Positions 7,266 through 18,760 of a DNA stretch of 64,000 nucleotides are shown here, piece after piece. The position numbers and the translations under genes were made by a program. The stretch's first letter is position 1. The number at the start of each line of letters is the position of its first letter. This DNA comes from Flavobacterium anseongense. GTDB taxonomy: Bacteria > Bacteroidota > Bacteroidia > Flavobacteriales > Flavobacteriaceae. The notes under the pieces are model-generated. The model did not search any database, was not told the DNA's origin, and saw only the letters and a list, made by a program, of their open reading frames with translations. Location: assembly GCF_021608185.1 (NCBI RefSeq), contig NZ_JAKIHN010000007.1, forward strand, positions 124,001-188,000, given 5' to 3'.

Positions 7266-8288
7266 ATGATGAAAAATTATCTGTATTCGTTACTATTTCT
7301 GAGCTTGATTTCGCAAGCACAAATAATCAATTTTCCTGATGCGAATTTTAAAGCAAAATTAATGCAGTCAAGTCCATCAGAAAGTATTGCACGCGACGTC
7401 AATTATAATTTTGTAAAAATTGATTCTAATGATGATAATGAAATTGATGTTGCTGAAGCTTCGGTCATTTATTATTTGCAAATTGGTTTTGGAAATATTA
7501 ATTCACTTTCAGGAATTGAAAATTTTGTTAATCTGAGAGGCTTGGAATGTTATAATAACAACCTGACTACTTTATCACCTATCAGTAGCTTAATCCAAAT
7601 GACTTATTTATCTTGTCCAAACAACCAGATAACATCTTTGTCAGCTATCGAAAACCTAACAAACTTAACCGATTTGGGTATCAGTAGTAACCCGATCGTT
7701 AGTGTTAATTTAAGCAATTTCCATCAGTTATGGAGATTATGGGCAGGATATACACTGCTTACAGAAATTAATTTGTGTGGAACAGCTGTAACCTGGCTTT
7801 GGGCTACAGACAATCCAAATTTGCAGGCATTATACTTAAAAAATAATATTATTTCGTCAGATTTAGCTAGAACCAGCGCTCAAATTCCGCCACCATTACA
7901 TAATTTTGAGTTTTACAATACTCCTTTGCTAAACTATATTTGTTATGATGATGGAGAATACCCGGCTGTTTTTCATGGTATTGGAGAAAATACATCAGGG
8001 AAAACATTAACAACAAGTTGTGACTCCAGTTGTTCGCTTTCAGTTAACAATCCAATAGCCAATAACTATGTTTCTCTTTATCCAAATCCAACTTCAGGAA
8101 TTATAAACATTATGATGCAAAATGACCAATCAATAAATAGGGCGGTAGTAAGTAATGTTTTAGGACAAAGTATAATGATATTTGAAAACACTAAGTCACT
8201 TGATATAAGTTTATTAACCCATGGAACTTATTTAATAACCGTAGAAACCGATAGCGGTAGGGAAACACAACGAGTTATCAAACATTAA
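7266..8288 (+). CDS. Secreted leucine-rich-repeat protein with T9SS type A sorting domain (paralogue)
   Basis: This 340-residue paralogue of the preceding gene starts immediately after its stop codon, so the two are co-transcribed. It has a short signal ending in SQAQ, the same opening (INFPDANFKAKL) and an EF-hand-like loop DSNDDNEIDVAE. It carries fewer LRR units than its neighbour. The sorting domain starts LYPNPTSGIINI and ends RVIKH. The C-terminal 70 residues are close to the neighbour's, whereas the LRR part is shorter and diverged, as expected for duplicated surface recognition proteins. The two-Met start (ATGATG) leaves a one-codon ambiguity. Confidence 0.87.
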   Translation: MMKNYLYSLLFLSLISQAQIINFPDANFKAKLMQSSPSESIARDVNYNFVKIDSNDDNEIDVAEASVIYYLQIGFGNINSLSGIENFVNLRGLECYNNNLTTLSPISSLIQMTYLSCPNNQITSLSAIENLTNLTDLGISSNPIVSVNLSNFHQLWRLWAGYTLLTEINLCGTAVTWLWATDNPNLQALYLKNNIISSDLARTSAQIPPPLHNFEFYNTPLLNYICYDDGEYPAVFHGIGENTSGKTLTTSCDSSCSLSVNNPIANNYVSLYPNPTSGIINIMMQNDQSINRAVVSNVLGQSIMIFENTKSLDISLLTHGTYLITVETDSGRETQRVIKH

Positions 8289-8294
8289 AAAAAC

Positions 8295-8322
8295 AAAAAT
8301 CCCGATAGCTCGGGATTTTTTA
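8295..8322. terminator. Bidirectional terminator after the LRR pair
   Basis: AAAAATCCCGA and TCGGGATTTTT enclose a four-base loop between convergent genes. Confidence 0.9.
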
Positions 8323-8328
8323 TGCTTA

Positions 8329-10002
8329 TTATTTATTTAGTTTACTGTTTTTATAGCCATACATAAAGTACACACACAGCCCAATAACCAACCAAACGCC
8401 AAACCATTTCCAGTTGGAAACCGCCATTCCCGTTAGCAGGTAGCAGCAGGAAATTAAACCCAATAACGGAATTAAAGACAGGTTCTTCATAAAGGCAATC
8501 ACGGCCATTACGATACAAAGTATAAAGAACACAATTAAAGGTAGGTTGGTAGCTATTTTATCACCTGAAAAATCAAATGTTTCACTAAAATAACTTGGTA
8601 GATAGTATTGAACAACAGCAATAGTTCCGATGCATATTAATGGGAATATGAATTTTGAATTCACATATGGAATCCTGAATTTTCCTTTGGTAGCACGTTC
8701 GGCTAATTCTGCTTCGCTTTGCGGAGATAATAATAATACTCCACCACAAACCAGTACAAAGGCAAATAAAGTTCCGATGCTGGTAAAGTCTAATACAAAG
8801 TTTTCATCGGTAAAGAATATAGGAATACCAACAACCAAACCAGTAACTATCGTTGCAAAACTTGGTGTTTTATATTTGGGATGTATTTCAGAAAATTTCT
8901 TTGGCATTAAGCCATCACGACTCATCGTCATCCAAATACGAGGTTGACCCATTTGGAATACCAACAATACACTTGTCATAGCTACAACCGCGGCAATCGA
9001 AACAATAAACAACATCCATTTAACACCTTTCAGCGCAAATATTTCTGCTAAAGGATCGCTTACACCAAGGAGTGTGTAAGATACCATTCCGGTGATAACC
9101 AATGCTAAAATTATATAAACTACAGTACAAATTACCAATGAATAAATCATTCCACGTGGTAAATCGCGTTGCGGATTTTTGCTTTCTTCTGCTAAAGTCG
9201 AAACAGCATCAAAACCTATGTAAGCAAAGAAGACAGCAGAAACACCACCCATAACACCACCAAAACCGTTTGGCATAAATGGTGTCCAGTTATCAATATC
9301 GATATAAAATGCACCTACAACAATGACCAAAGCAATGATGGCTAATTTTATATACACCATAGCATTACTAAAGTTCTTTGATTCTTTAGTGCCACGATAA
9401 ACCAAATAAGTAATAAGTAAATTAATTACAACTGCAGGTAAATCAAAAATAATACGTAAACCGCCAAGAGTTGGAGCCGTCTGCCAGGCTGTTAATCCTT
9501 CACCGGCTTTATTAGCCAACAAAGCATCTTGTGCCGATTTATAATTGATAGTCAGCCACTCGGGCAAATGCAAATGAAAACTTTCCAGCAAATTCGTAAA
9601 ATAACCACTCCATGAAAAGGCAATATAAATATTCCCAATAGAATATTCCATAATCAATGCCCATCCGATAATCCACGCAAACAATTCACCAAAAGAAACA
9701 TAAGCATAAGTATAAGCACTTCCGGAAACTGGAACTCGAGAGGCAAATTCGGCATAACATAAAGCTGTAAAACCACATGCAATAGCACAAATCACATATA
9801 AAAATACAACGCCTGGTCCACCGGAAAAGCAAGCATTGCCAATAGCGCTAAAAGTACCGCCACCAATAATAGCTGCAATACCAAAGAAGGTTAAATCCCT
9901 AACATTTAAAACTTTATTTAAACCGCTTTGTTCTTCGCCGTCACCACCTTGTTTTATTATGACTGAAGTTGATTTTTTTCGGAATAGTTTGGATAATGAC
10001 AT
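8329..10002 (-). CDS. APC-superfamily amino-acid permease
   Basis: This 557-residue inner-membrane transporter has roughly 14 hydrophobic segments, as in the CAT (cationic amino-acid transporter) branch of the APC superfamily. The first helix carries the unwound substrate motif IGGGTFSAIG near residues 46-55. The helix 6-7 region contains FFAYIGFDAVSTLAEESKNPQRDLPRG, the family signature near residues 260-286. A substrate such as arginine, lysine or another amino acid cannot be told from sequence. It stands alone with its own start at ATG 10002. No regulator is adjacent. Confidence 0.9.
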   Translation of the reverse strand: MSLSKLFRKKSTSVIIKQGGDGEEQSGLNKVLNVRDLTFFGIAAIIGGGTFSAIGNACFSGGPGVVFLYVICAIACGFTALCYAEFASRVPVSGSAYTYAYVSFGELFAWIIGWALIMEYSIGNIYIAFSWSGYFTNLLESFHLHLPEWLTINYKSAQDALLANKAGEGLTAWQTAPTLGGLRIIFDLPAVVINLLITYLVYRGTKESKNFSNAMVYIKLAIIALVIVVGAFYIDIDNWTPFMPNGFGGVMGGVSAVFFAYIGFDAVSTLAEESKNPQRDLPRGMIYSLVICTVVYIILALVITGMVSYTLLGVSDPLAEIFALKGVKWMLFIVSIAAVVAMTSVLLVFQMGQPRIWMTMSRDGLMPKKFSEIHPKYKTPSFATIVTGLVVGIPIFFTDENFVLDFTSIGTLFAFVLVCGGVLLLSPQSEAELAERATKGKFRIPYVNSKFIFPLICIGTIAVVQYYLPSYFSETFDFSGDKIATNLPLIVFFILCIVMAVIAFMKNLSLIPLLGLISCCYLLTGMAVSNWKWFGVWLVIGLCVYFMYGYKNSKLNK

Positions 10003-10129
10003 GAGTCTTTTTTTGGTTAGTATGAAACAAATATATACAAAGAAATGATATTATCTTTAATATAAGTTTTGGCAATTTATAAATAGTAATATATAATTAA
10101 AAACTATTACAAAAGATGACAGTTATCAT

Positions 10130-12430
<2,301 letters not shown>

Positions 12431-12451
12431 TTCAAACAGATTAAATAAAAT

Positions 12452-12485
12452 AAAAATGCCTCTCAAAATGAGAGGCATTTTTTTT
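12452..12485. terminator. Bidirectional terminator between katG and the DoxX-like gene
   Basis: AAAATGCCTCTCA and TGAGAGGCATTTT surround a three-base loop. The T-run touches the stop codon of the convergent gene. Confidence 0.92.
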
Positions 12486-12858
12486 ATGGAGTAAAAACCG
12501 ATTTATAATTATCCCAATAGCGATAAATTAAAAACAAGTTTGCTAAAAATAGAGCAATTGCAATAGGCAATGTTTCCGGTGCTAAGAAATAATTAATCAA
12601 TAAAATGTTCAAGGTAACAGGAAGAATAACAATATTAGCCAAGCTTACATATTTACCGGTCACATAAGATAAACCAGCCAGCAGTTCTACCGCTTTTGCC
12701 AAAGGCATTAAATAGACAGAGGCTACGAGACCCAATTGGAAAGCTTTAAAATCTCCGGTAGTAACAGGTTCAGGTGTTAAGTGTAAAAAATAACTTACCG
12801 ATGCAAATAGGAGAAAAAGTCCTATCAATACTCGAATGACAATAGTCGCAATTTTCAT
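12484..12858 (-). CDS. DoxX-like four-helix membrane protein
   Basis: This 124-residue protein has four hydrophobic segments: IVIRVLIGLFLLFASVSYF, a mid helix around LGLVASVYLMPLAKAVELLAGL, LANIVILPVTLNILLINYFL, and a final segment around LPIAIALFLANLFLIYRYW. The size and the AVELLAGL core resemble DoxX/DoxD-type small membrane proteins. Its molecular role is unknown. It is transcribed convergently to katG and separated by a shared terminator. A redox link to KatG would be speculation from position. Confidence 0.7.
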   Translation of the reverse strand: MKIATIVIRVLIGLFLLFASVSYFLHLTPEPVTTGDFKAFQLGLVASVYLMPLAKAVELLAGLSYVTGKYVSLANIVILPVTLNILLINYFLAPETLPIAIALFLANLFLIYRYWDNYKSVFTP

Positions 12859-12955
12859 AATTGTTGAAGTTTTATTGGTTTGTCTATCAAAGTTAAATAA
12901 AAAATACCAAAGGTTTGTACCAATGGTATCTATTTTACAGTCAAGTTACTAACTA

Positions 12956-13849
12956 TTATTTCTTTACAAATTTTCTATAGGCAAAAACTCCTAAAACAGC
13001 TATTAATAGTATTGCCCAAAGTTGTACAATAAACGCAATTATAGCTTCAAACATAAACCAACCCGTTTTCAGACTATCCAAAATTTGCAATCCAATATGT
13101 GGACGATACGCATTAATGTTTTTTTCATTGGCGACAATTTCCTGCAAAACGCTTTCTCTTTGATATAAATACAAGGTCACTGTACTGTAATTTACTTGGT
13201 CTTCCAAACTAAGATTCTTCAGAACCGTTTCATCGTTTTCTGTTTGTCTGCCTAGCAATTTATCTTCTGCATCAGTGATTTGATTTAGTTTTTTGCCTTT
13301 GGTATCAATGCCTTTTTCCAGTCTTTTTTGATGTGAAGCCAAACGTTTTTGTGCCATTTTATTAGACAGCAACTGCAGCGCTACATCATCGGCTTTTATC
13401 AATCGACTGTCGAGAAAGGCAACTTCTTTGACCATCGATTTTAAAACAGTATCTAATTGGGTGTTTGGGACGCGAAGGGTGATGGTATTGTCAACAGTGT
13501 ATCTCGTAGTTTCGAGTGTGCTGTCCTGACTGATTTTGGTTTCCGATTTTTCGTTGATGTTGCTTTTCAAATCAGTGAAGGTTACAAAGCCGCCATTTTT
13601 TGAGACTATGTTTTCAATAGCATAAGTCGATTTAGCAACATTTTTTACTTTGAATTTTAAATCGGCGGTTCGTACAAATTTCCGATGACTTTCTTTTTTC
13701 TCCACAGCAGCATTGGAAGAGATTGTTGATTCTACAGCTGTAGTGTCAGTTGCAGCTTCGGCAGCTTTATCAACTGCATCAGCTTGTTTACACGCAAAGG
13801 CAAGTCCAAATAAGAGCAATGCCAAACCAAGTTTTGTTCTGTTTTTCAT
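12956..13849 (-). CDS. DUF4349 lipoprotein with C-terminal membrane anchor
   Basis: This 297-residue envelope protein has a lipobox LAFAC with Cys20 and an Ala/Thr-rich linker. The DUF4349 domain follows (FVRTADLKFKVKNVAKSTYAIENIV from about residue 58). A coiled-coil stretch around residues 160-215 comes next. A C-terminal transmembrane segment (IIAFIVQLWAILLIAVLGVFAY) is followed by a basic tail. The domain is widespread but its function is undefined. Dual anchoring by lipid and helix is unusual but seen in this family. It is monocistronic and divergent from pabB. Confidence 0.82.
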   Translation of the reverse strand: MKNRTKLGLALLLFGLAFACKQADAVDKAAEAATDTTAVESTISSNAAVEKKESHRKFVRTADLKFKVKNVAKSTYAIENIVSKNGGFVTFTDLKSNINEKSETKISQDSTLETTRYTVDNTITLRVPNTQLDTVLKSMVKEVAFLDSRLIKADDVALQLLSNKMAQKRLASHQKRLEKGIDTKGKKLNQITDAEDKLLGRQTENDETVLKNLSLEDQVNYSTVTLYLYQRESVLQEIVANEKNINAYRPHIGLQILDSLKTGWFMFEAIIAFIVQLWAILLIAVLGVFAYRKFVKK

Positions 13850-14022
13850 TTTACATTCATTTTAAATAGTTATCAATAGTTACAATTTCAATTTCAAAAA
13901 GCGAGTGTAGTTTTCTATCAATAGTTTTAAAATGAATTACTTGTTAAATGTTATTTTGTTCCTACTAAAAAGTGTGCCAAAATTTTCATTTAGTTCCTTT
14001 CCAACAGCCAATTATTTTATTG

Positions 14023-14030
14023 TAATTTTG
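14023..14030 (+). promoter_or_regulatory. TAATTTTG -7 box for pabB
   Basis: The exact TAnnTTTG match lies 15 bases before the ATG at 14046. It falls inside the longer reading frame and so argues for the downstream start. Confidence 0.55.
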
Positions 14031-14045
14031 AGTGCCATAAAAACC

Positions 14046-15335
14046 ATGTCATTGAGAACTATACTTTCGAAAAAAATTGACAATCCTGAAGTGTTCAAAA
14101 ACCAATTATTGCGTTGGTCACAGCAGTTTAGGGAAGTTATTTTTTTAGATTCAAATAATTATCATCAGAAGCAATCCAGCTTTGATTGTGTGCTGGCTGT
14201 GGATGCTTTTACTTCGATAAAGACCGATTATCATAACTGTTTTGAGGATTTAAAACAATACCAGCAGCAAGCTAAAGATTGGCTGTTTGGTTATTTATCT
14301 TATGATATAAAAAATGACATAGAAGAATTGCATTCCAACAACTTTGATGGCTTGCATTTTCCCGATTTATTTTTCTTCCAACCAAAGAAATTGTTTCTGC
14401 TAAAAGGGAATGAGTTAGAAGTTCAGTATTTGCGCTTATGCGATGATGAAATAGAATCTGATTTTGATGAGATAAATCAGTGTTCAGTTTTCAATGTTCA
14501 GCACTCAGAAATTGATATTAAGCAACGTATTTCAAAAGAAAGTTATATTTCGAAAGTCAACAACATGCTTGGACACATTCATCGTGGCGATATTTACGAA
14601 GCAAATTTCTGCATGGAATTTTATGCCGAAAATGCCACTATCGAGCCTATTGAAATCTATCAAAAACTTAATGCCATTTCCAAACCACCATTTGCAATAT
14701 TCTTCAAGAATAATAAGCAGTATTTGCTTTGTGCTTCGCCCGAACGCTATTTAAGAAAAGAAGCAAACAAAGTCATTTCGCAACCCATAAAAGGAACAGC
14801 CAAACGCTTTTCGGATGAAACGTTGGATAATAATTCAAAAAATGCTTTACAACAAAATCCAAAAGAACGTTCTGAAAATATCATGATTGTCGATTTGGTT
14901 CGCAATGATTTATCACATACAGCCATAAAAGGAACTGTTGCCGTAGAAGAATTGTGTGGCATTTACACGTTTGAGCAAGTGCATCAAATGATTTCTACAG
15001 TTGTTTCCAAAGTTGAAAATACAACTTCTCCGGTAGAAATTCTAAAAACGACTTTCCCAATGGGAAGCATGACTGGCGCGCCTAAGATTTCGGCTATGAA
15101 AATTATCGAAGAACTGGAAGAATCAAAACGTGGTTTGTATAGCGGTGCAGTTGGTTATTTCACACCGCAGAATGATTTCGATTTTAATGTCGTTATCCGA
15201 AGCATACTATATAATGCCGCAGCAAATTACGTTTCGTTTTCGGTTGGAAGCGCAATCACATCGCAATCTAATCCCGAACAGGAATATGAAGAATGCCTGC
15301 TGAAAGCCAAAGCCATGTTTGAAGTTTTGAGTTAA
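14046..15335 (+). CDS. pabB: Aminodeoxychorismate synthase component I (chorismate-binding enzyme)
   Basis: This enzyme converts chorismate with ammonia to aminodeoxychorismate for folate synthesis. The 430-residue protein has the full C-terminal chorismate-binding domain: PIKGTAKR, NDLSHTA, GSMTGAPK, the long helix KISAMKIIEELE, and GLYSGAVGYF. I chose ATG 14046. A frame open from 13932 adds 38 hydrophobic residues but contains a promoter box. Without its glutaminase and lyase partners nearby, an anthranilate or isochorismate synthase role is less likely but not excluded. tilS follows 22 bases later, so they likely share a transcript. Confidence 0.87.
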   Translation: MSLRTILSKKIDNPEVFKNQLLRWSQQFREVIFLDSNNYHQKQSSFDCVLAVDAFTSIKTDYHNCFEDLKQYQQQAKDWLFGYLSYDIKNDIEELHSNNFDGLHFPDLFFFQPKKLFLLKGNELEVQYLRLCDDEIESDFDEINQCSVFNVQHSEIDIKQRISKESYISKVNNMLGHIHRGDIYEANFCMEFYAENATIEPIEIYQKLNAISKPPFAIFFKNNKQYLLCASPERYLRKEANKVISQPIKGTAKRFSDETLDNNSKNALQQNPKERSENIMIVDLVRNDLSHTAIKGTVAVEELCGIYTFEQVHQMISTVVSKVENTTSPVEILKTTFPMGSMTGAPKISAMKIIEELEESKRGLYSGAVGYFTPQNDFDFNVVIRSILYNAAANYVSFSVGSAITSQSNPEQEYEECLLKAKAMFEVLS

Positions 15336-15357
15336 ATTAAAATAACTACTTTTGAAT

Positions 15358-16665
15358 ATGCTCACAAAATTCCAAAATCATATCAATCACAATCTTCCTT
15401 TTCTAAAAGGGCAGCAACTCCTTTTGGCAACAAGCGGAGGCATTGACAGTATGGTTTTGTTGCATTTGTGTCATCAGTTAAAGTTGGATATCAGAGTTGC
15501 GCATTGCAATTTTCAACTGCGCGGTGATGAAAGTGATGAAGACGAAAAGTTTGTAAAAGCACAATGTGAAAAGTTGGATGTTCTATTATTTGTAAATCAC
15601 TTTGACACTAAAAAATTTGCAGAAAAACAAAAGCTATCCATTCAGGTTGTAGCCCGAAAACTGCGTTATGATTGGTTTAATACACTTTTGATAAATAATG
15701 ATTACGATTATATACTAACGGCACATCACTTGGATGACAGCTTAGAAACGGTTTTAATCAATTTTACACGTGGTTCCGGATTAGATGGTTTGACCGGAAT
15801 TCCGCAGCAAAACGGAAATATCATTCGTCCGTTATTGCCATTTTCAAGAAATGAAATCGAGGCTTTCGCCAAAGATAATAATGTTGAATGGCGAGAAGAC
15901 AGTAGTAATGCATCTGATAAATATTTGAGAAACAAGTTACGTCATGATGTGATTCCGATTTTGAAAGAACTCAATCCAAGTTTACTGGATTCTTTTGAAA
16001 ATACGGTTTCCAGCTTGCAACAGGCAAAATCACTTGTCAGTGATGCTTCCCAAATGGTGTACAAACAAGTTGTTTCAGAAGAAGACACTATCAAAATAGA
16101 TATTTCTAAATTATTGAAATTTCAAAATCACAAAGCTTATTTATACCAATGGTTGTCCGAATATGGCTTTACAGATTGGGATGCCGTTTATGATTTAATT
16201 GAGGCACAATCAGGGAAGCAGGTATTTTCGGAAACGCATATTTTATTAAAAGACAGAAATCATTTGATTTTATTTCCGAAACAAAATGATAGTGAACCAA
16301 TTCATTTCTGGATAAAAAAAGACCAAAAAGAAGTTAAATTTCCCTTAAAACTTGCCTTTTGTAATGTAAATGACATTTTGGTTCAGGCAACTAATACTAT
16401 CTTTGTCGACGAAGATAAACTTCAGTTTCCGTTGGAAATCAGAAAATGGCAGGAAGGCGATTGGTTTTATCCTCACGGAATGAACGGAAAAAAGAAGCTC
16501 AGTAAGTTTTTTAAAGACGAAAAATTTTCTTTACTGGACAAATCAAATACCTGGCTTTTATGTTCTGAAAATCAAATTGTTTGGATTGTTGGAAAAAGAC
16601 AGGACGAGCGATTTAAAGTTGTTGAAAAGACGACAAAAATTTTAAAAATAAATTATACAGCCTAA
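15358..16665 (+). CDS. tilS: tRNA(Ile)-lysidine synthase
   Basis: This enzyme attaches lysine to C34 of the AUA-reading tRNA-Ile using ATP. The 435-residue protein has the PP-loop SGGIDS at residues 26-31. Family motifs AHCNFQLRGDESDEDE and LTAHHLDDSLETVLINFTRGSGLDGL follow. The C-terminal domain (IRKWQEGDWFYPHGMNGKKKLSKFFKDEK) is the TilS substrate-binding region. I chose ATG 15358 over a TTG two codons upstream. It lies between pabB and dsbD, and its stop codon overlaps the dsbD ATG. Confidence 0.95.
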   Translation: MLTKFQNHINHNLPFLKGQQLLLATSGGIDSMVLLHLCHQLKLDIRVAHCNFQLRGDESDEDEKFVKAQCEKLDVLLFVNHFDTKKFAEKQKLSIQVVARKLRYDWFNTLLINNDYDYILTAHHLDDSLETVLINFTRGSGLDGLTGIPQQNGNIIRPLLPFSRNEIEAFAKDNNVEWREDSSNASDKYLRNKLRHDVIPILKELNPSLLDSFENTVSSLQQAKSLVSDASQMVYKQVVSEEDTIKIDISKLLKFQNHKAYLYQWLSEYGFTDWDAVYDLIEAQSGKQVFSETHILLKDRNHLILFPKQNDSEPIHFWIKKDQKEVKFPLKLAFCNVNDILVQATNTIFVDEDKLQFPLEIRKWQEGDWFYPHGMNGKKKLSKFFKDEKFSLLDKSNTWLLCSENQIVWIVGKRQDERFKVVEKTTKILKINYTA

Positions 16666-18659
16666 TGAAGAAAGTACTATTTTTTCTTTTTAGTTTTTTG
16701 GCTTTAGCCAATTTAAATGCGCAAATTGTAAAGCCGGTAAAATGGACTTCCAAAGTTGAAAAAATTTCTGATTCCGAATTCAATTTGGTGATGGAAGGAA
16801 AGATTGACCAGGATTGGCATGTGTATTCTCAGTTCACACCAGCTGATGGTCCATTGCCAGCCGAATTTGATTTTAAGGATGCAAAAGGCAACTATGAATT
16901 GGTTGGGAAAGTTAAAGAAAGCCCATATAAAAAACAGTTCAATGATGTTTTTGGTGTCGATGAATATTACTTTGAAAAGAATGTCACCTTTACGCAAAAA
17001 GTAAAAATCATTAATGCTAAACTTACTTCTATAAAAGTCAAAATTGATTACCAGGTTTGTAAAACGGCTTGTATCAATGACAATATGAGTTTTACGTTTC
17101 AGTTACCAAATACAGGCCAGGTTCCTGAAGAAACAGTGACTAACATATCAGAAACTGATACTGCAAGTTCATCACAATTCACGGTTAGTGAAACTGCCAA
17201 ACCAGAAACAAAAACTGTTGCTGAAGCTCCGAAAAAAGAAGCGCAAAGAGGATTGTGGACCATTTTCTTTTTAGCCTTTTTGGGAGGTTTTGCGGCCTTG
17301 CTTACACCTTGTGTTTTTCCAATGATCCCAATGACGGTTAGCTTTTTTACCAAGCAAAGTAAAAATCCCGGACAGGGAAAAAGAAATGCTATTCTCTACG
17401 GAATTTCAATCATTGCGATTTATGTTGTTTTAGGATTAGCAATCACAGGTATTTTTGGTGCCGATGCTTTGAATGCCTTGTCAACAAATCCATGGTTCAA
17501 TGTGTTTTTCTTTTTGCTTTTAGTCGTTTTTGCCGTTTCTTTCCTTGGTGCTTTTGAAATTATGCTGCCGAATTCCTGGGCAAATAAAGTTGACAGACAA
17601 GCCGATAGAGGTGGAATCATTGGAATCCTTTTCATGGCTTTGGCTTTGGCTATTGTTTCCTTTTCCTGCACAGGACCAATAGTCGGAACGCTTTTGGTAG
17701 AATCAGCTTCTAAAGGAGGCATTGCGCCAATCGTTGGAATGCTCGGTTTTTCTTCTGCTTTAGCATTACCATTTATGCTTTTTGCGATGTTTCCAAGTTG
17801 GATGCACTCGTTACCTAAATCGGGTGGCTGGCTGAATACCGTGAAAGTTTCTTTAGGCTTTTTAGAATTAGCCTTAGCGTTTAAATTTTTATCCAATGCC
17901 GATTTGGTTTTGCAATTACATTTATTAGAAAGAGAAGTTTTCCTGGCGATATGGATTACTATTTTCGGAGTTTGGGCTTTGTATTTATTAGGAAAAATAG
18001 CGACACCACACGATAGCCCGATTACCCATATTTCTGTTGGAAGATTATCTTTAGGATTGCTCGTTTTGGCATTCACCATTTATATGATTCCCGGATTATT
18101 TGGTGCACCTTTAAAATTAATCAGTGCTTTTCCACCACCACAAACCTATAGCGAAAGTCCAACCCGATTTTTCGGGAATAGTTCGGCTTCATCTAAAAAT
18201 GAATTGCCTGATGGTGCAGAAATCGGCCCACACGGCTTAACGGTTTTTACCGATTATGAAACTGGTTTAGCTTATGCTAAAGCCATAAACAAACCTGTTA
18301 TGCTTGATTTTACTGGCTATGCTTGTGTCAATTGCCGTAAGATGGAAAACAATGTTTGGTCGGATGAAAATGTTTTGAATGTATTGAAAAATGAAGTTGT
18401 TTTGATTTCGTTATATGTTGACGATAAAAGAGAATTGCCTAAAAATGAACAAACAGTTTCAAAAAAAACCGGCAATGAAATTACCACGATTGGCGATAAA
18501 TGGACGGAATTTATTATTACAAGATATCAAACCAATACGCAGCCTTTCTATGTTTTAATCGATTTAAAAGAAGAAAAACTGAATGCTCCAATAAGTTACA
18601 CTCCAAACATCGATGACTATTTTGCTTGGCTGAAAGATGGTATTTCAAAATTTAAATAA
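16665..18659 (+). CDS. dsbD: Thiol:disulfide interchange protein DsbD
   Basis: DsbD carries electrons from cytoplasmic thioredoxin across the inner membrane to periplasmic thiol proteins. The 664-residue protein has the standard three parts. A signal and N-terminal periplasmic domain carry VCKTAC (Cys132, Cys136). An eight-helix core has Cys216 in TPCVFPM and Cys335 in FSCTGP. A C-terminal thioredoxin-like domain carries CVNC (Cys554, Cys557). The ATG overlaps the tilS stop by one base (TAATG), indicating translational coupling. All six functional cysteines are present. Confidence 0.95.
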   Translation: MKKVLFFLFSFLALANLNAQIVKPVKWTSKVEKISDSEFNLVMEGKIDQDWHVYSQFTPADGPLPAEFDFKDAKGNYELVGKVKESPYKKQFNDVFGVDEYYFEKNVTFTQKVKIINAKLTSIKVKIDYQVCKTACINDNMSFTFQLPNTGQVPEETVTNISETDTASSSQFTVSETAKPETKTVAEAPKKEAQRGLWTIFFLAFLGGFAALLTPCVFPMIPMTVSFFTKQSKNPGQGKRNAILYGISIIAIYVVLGLAITGIFGADALNALSTNPWFNVFFFLLLVVFAVSFLGAFEIMLPNSWANKVDRQADRGGIIGILFMALALAIVSFSCTGPIVGTLLVESASKGGIAPIVGMLGFSSALALPFMLFAMFPSWMHSLPKSGGWLNTVKVSLGFLELALAFKFLSNADLVLQLHLLEREVFLAIWITIFGVWALYLLGKIATPHDSPITHISVGRLSLGLLVLAFTIYMIPGLFGAPLKLISAFPPPQTYSESPTRFFGNSSASSKNELPDGAEIGPHGLTVFTDYETGLAYAKAINKPVMLDFTGYACVNCRKMENNVWSDENVLNVLKNEVVLISLYVDDKRELPKNEQTVSKKTGNEITTIGDKWTEFIITRYQTNTQPFYVLIDLKEEKLNAPISYTPNIDDYFAWLKDGISKFK

Positions 18660-18666
18660 ACAAACG

Positions 18667-18692
18667 AATCCTGATGAAAATCGGGATTTTTT
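18667..18692 (+). terminator. Terminator after dsbD
   Basis: AATCCTGAT and ATCGGGATT pair with one G-T wobble, followed by a T-run. Confidence 0.75.
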
Positions 18693-18760
18693 ATTTTTAT
18701 TATTTTTCTGACGCAACCAAGTTGTTATATTAATATCTTTATAATGTCAAAACAAACATT

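Noticed and set aside
13932..14045. N-terminal extension of pabB
   Set aside because: The 38 hydrophobic residues match no part of the family and include a promoter box.
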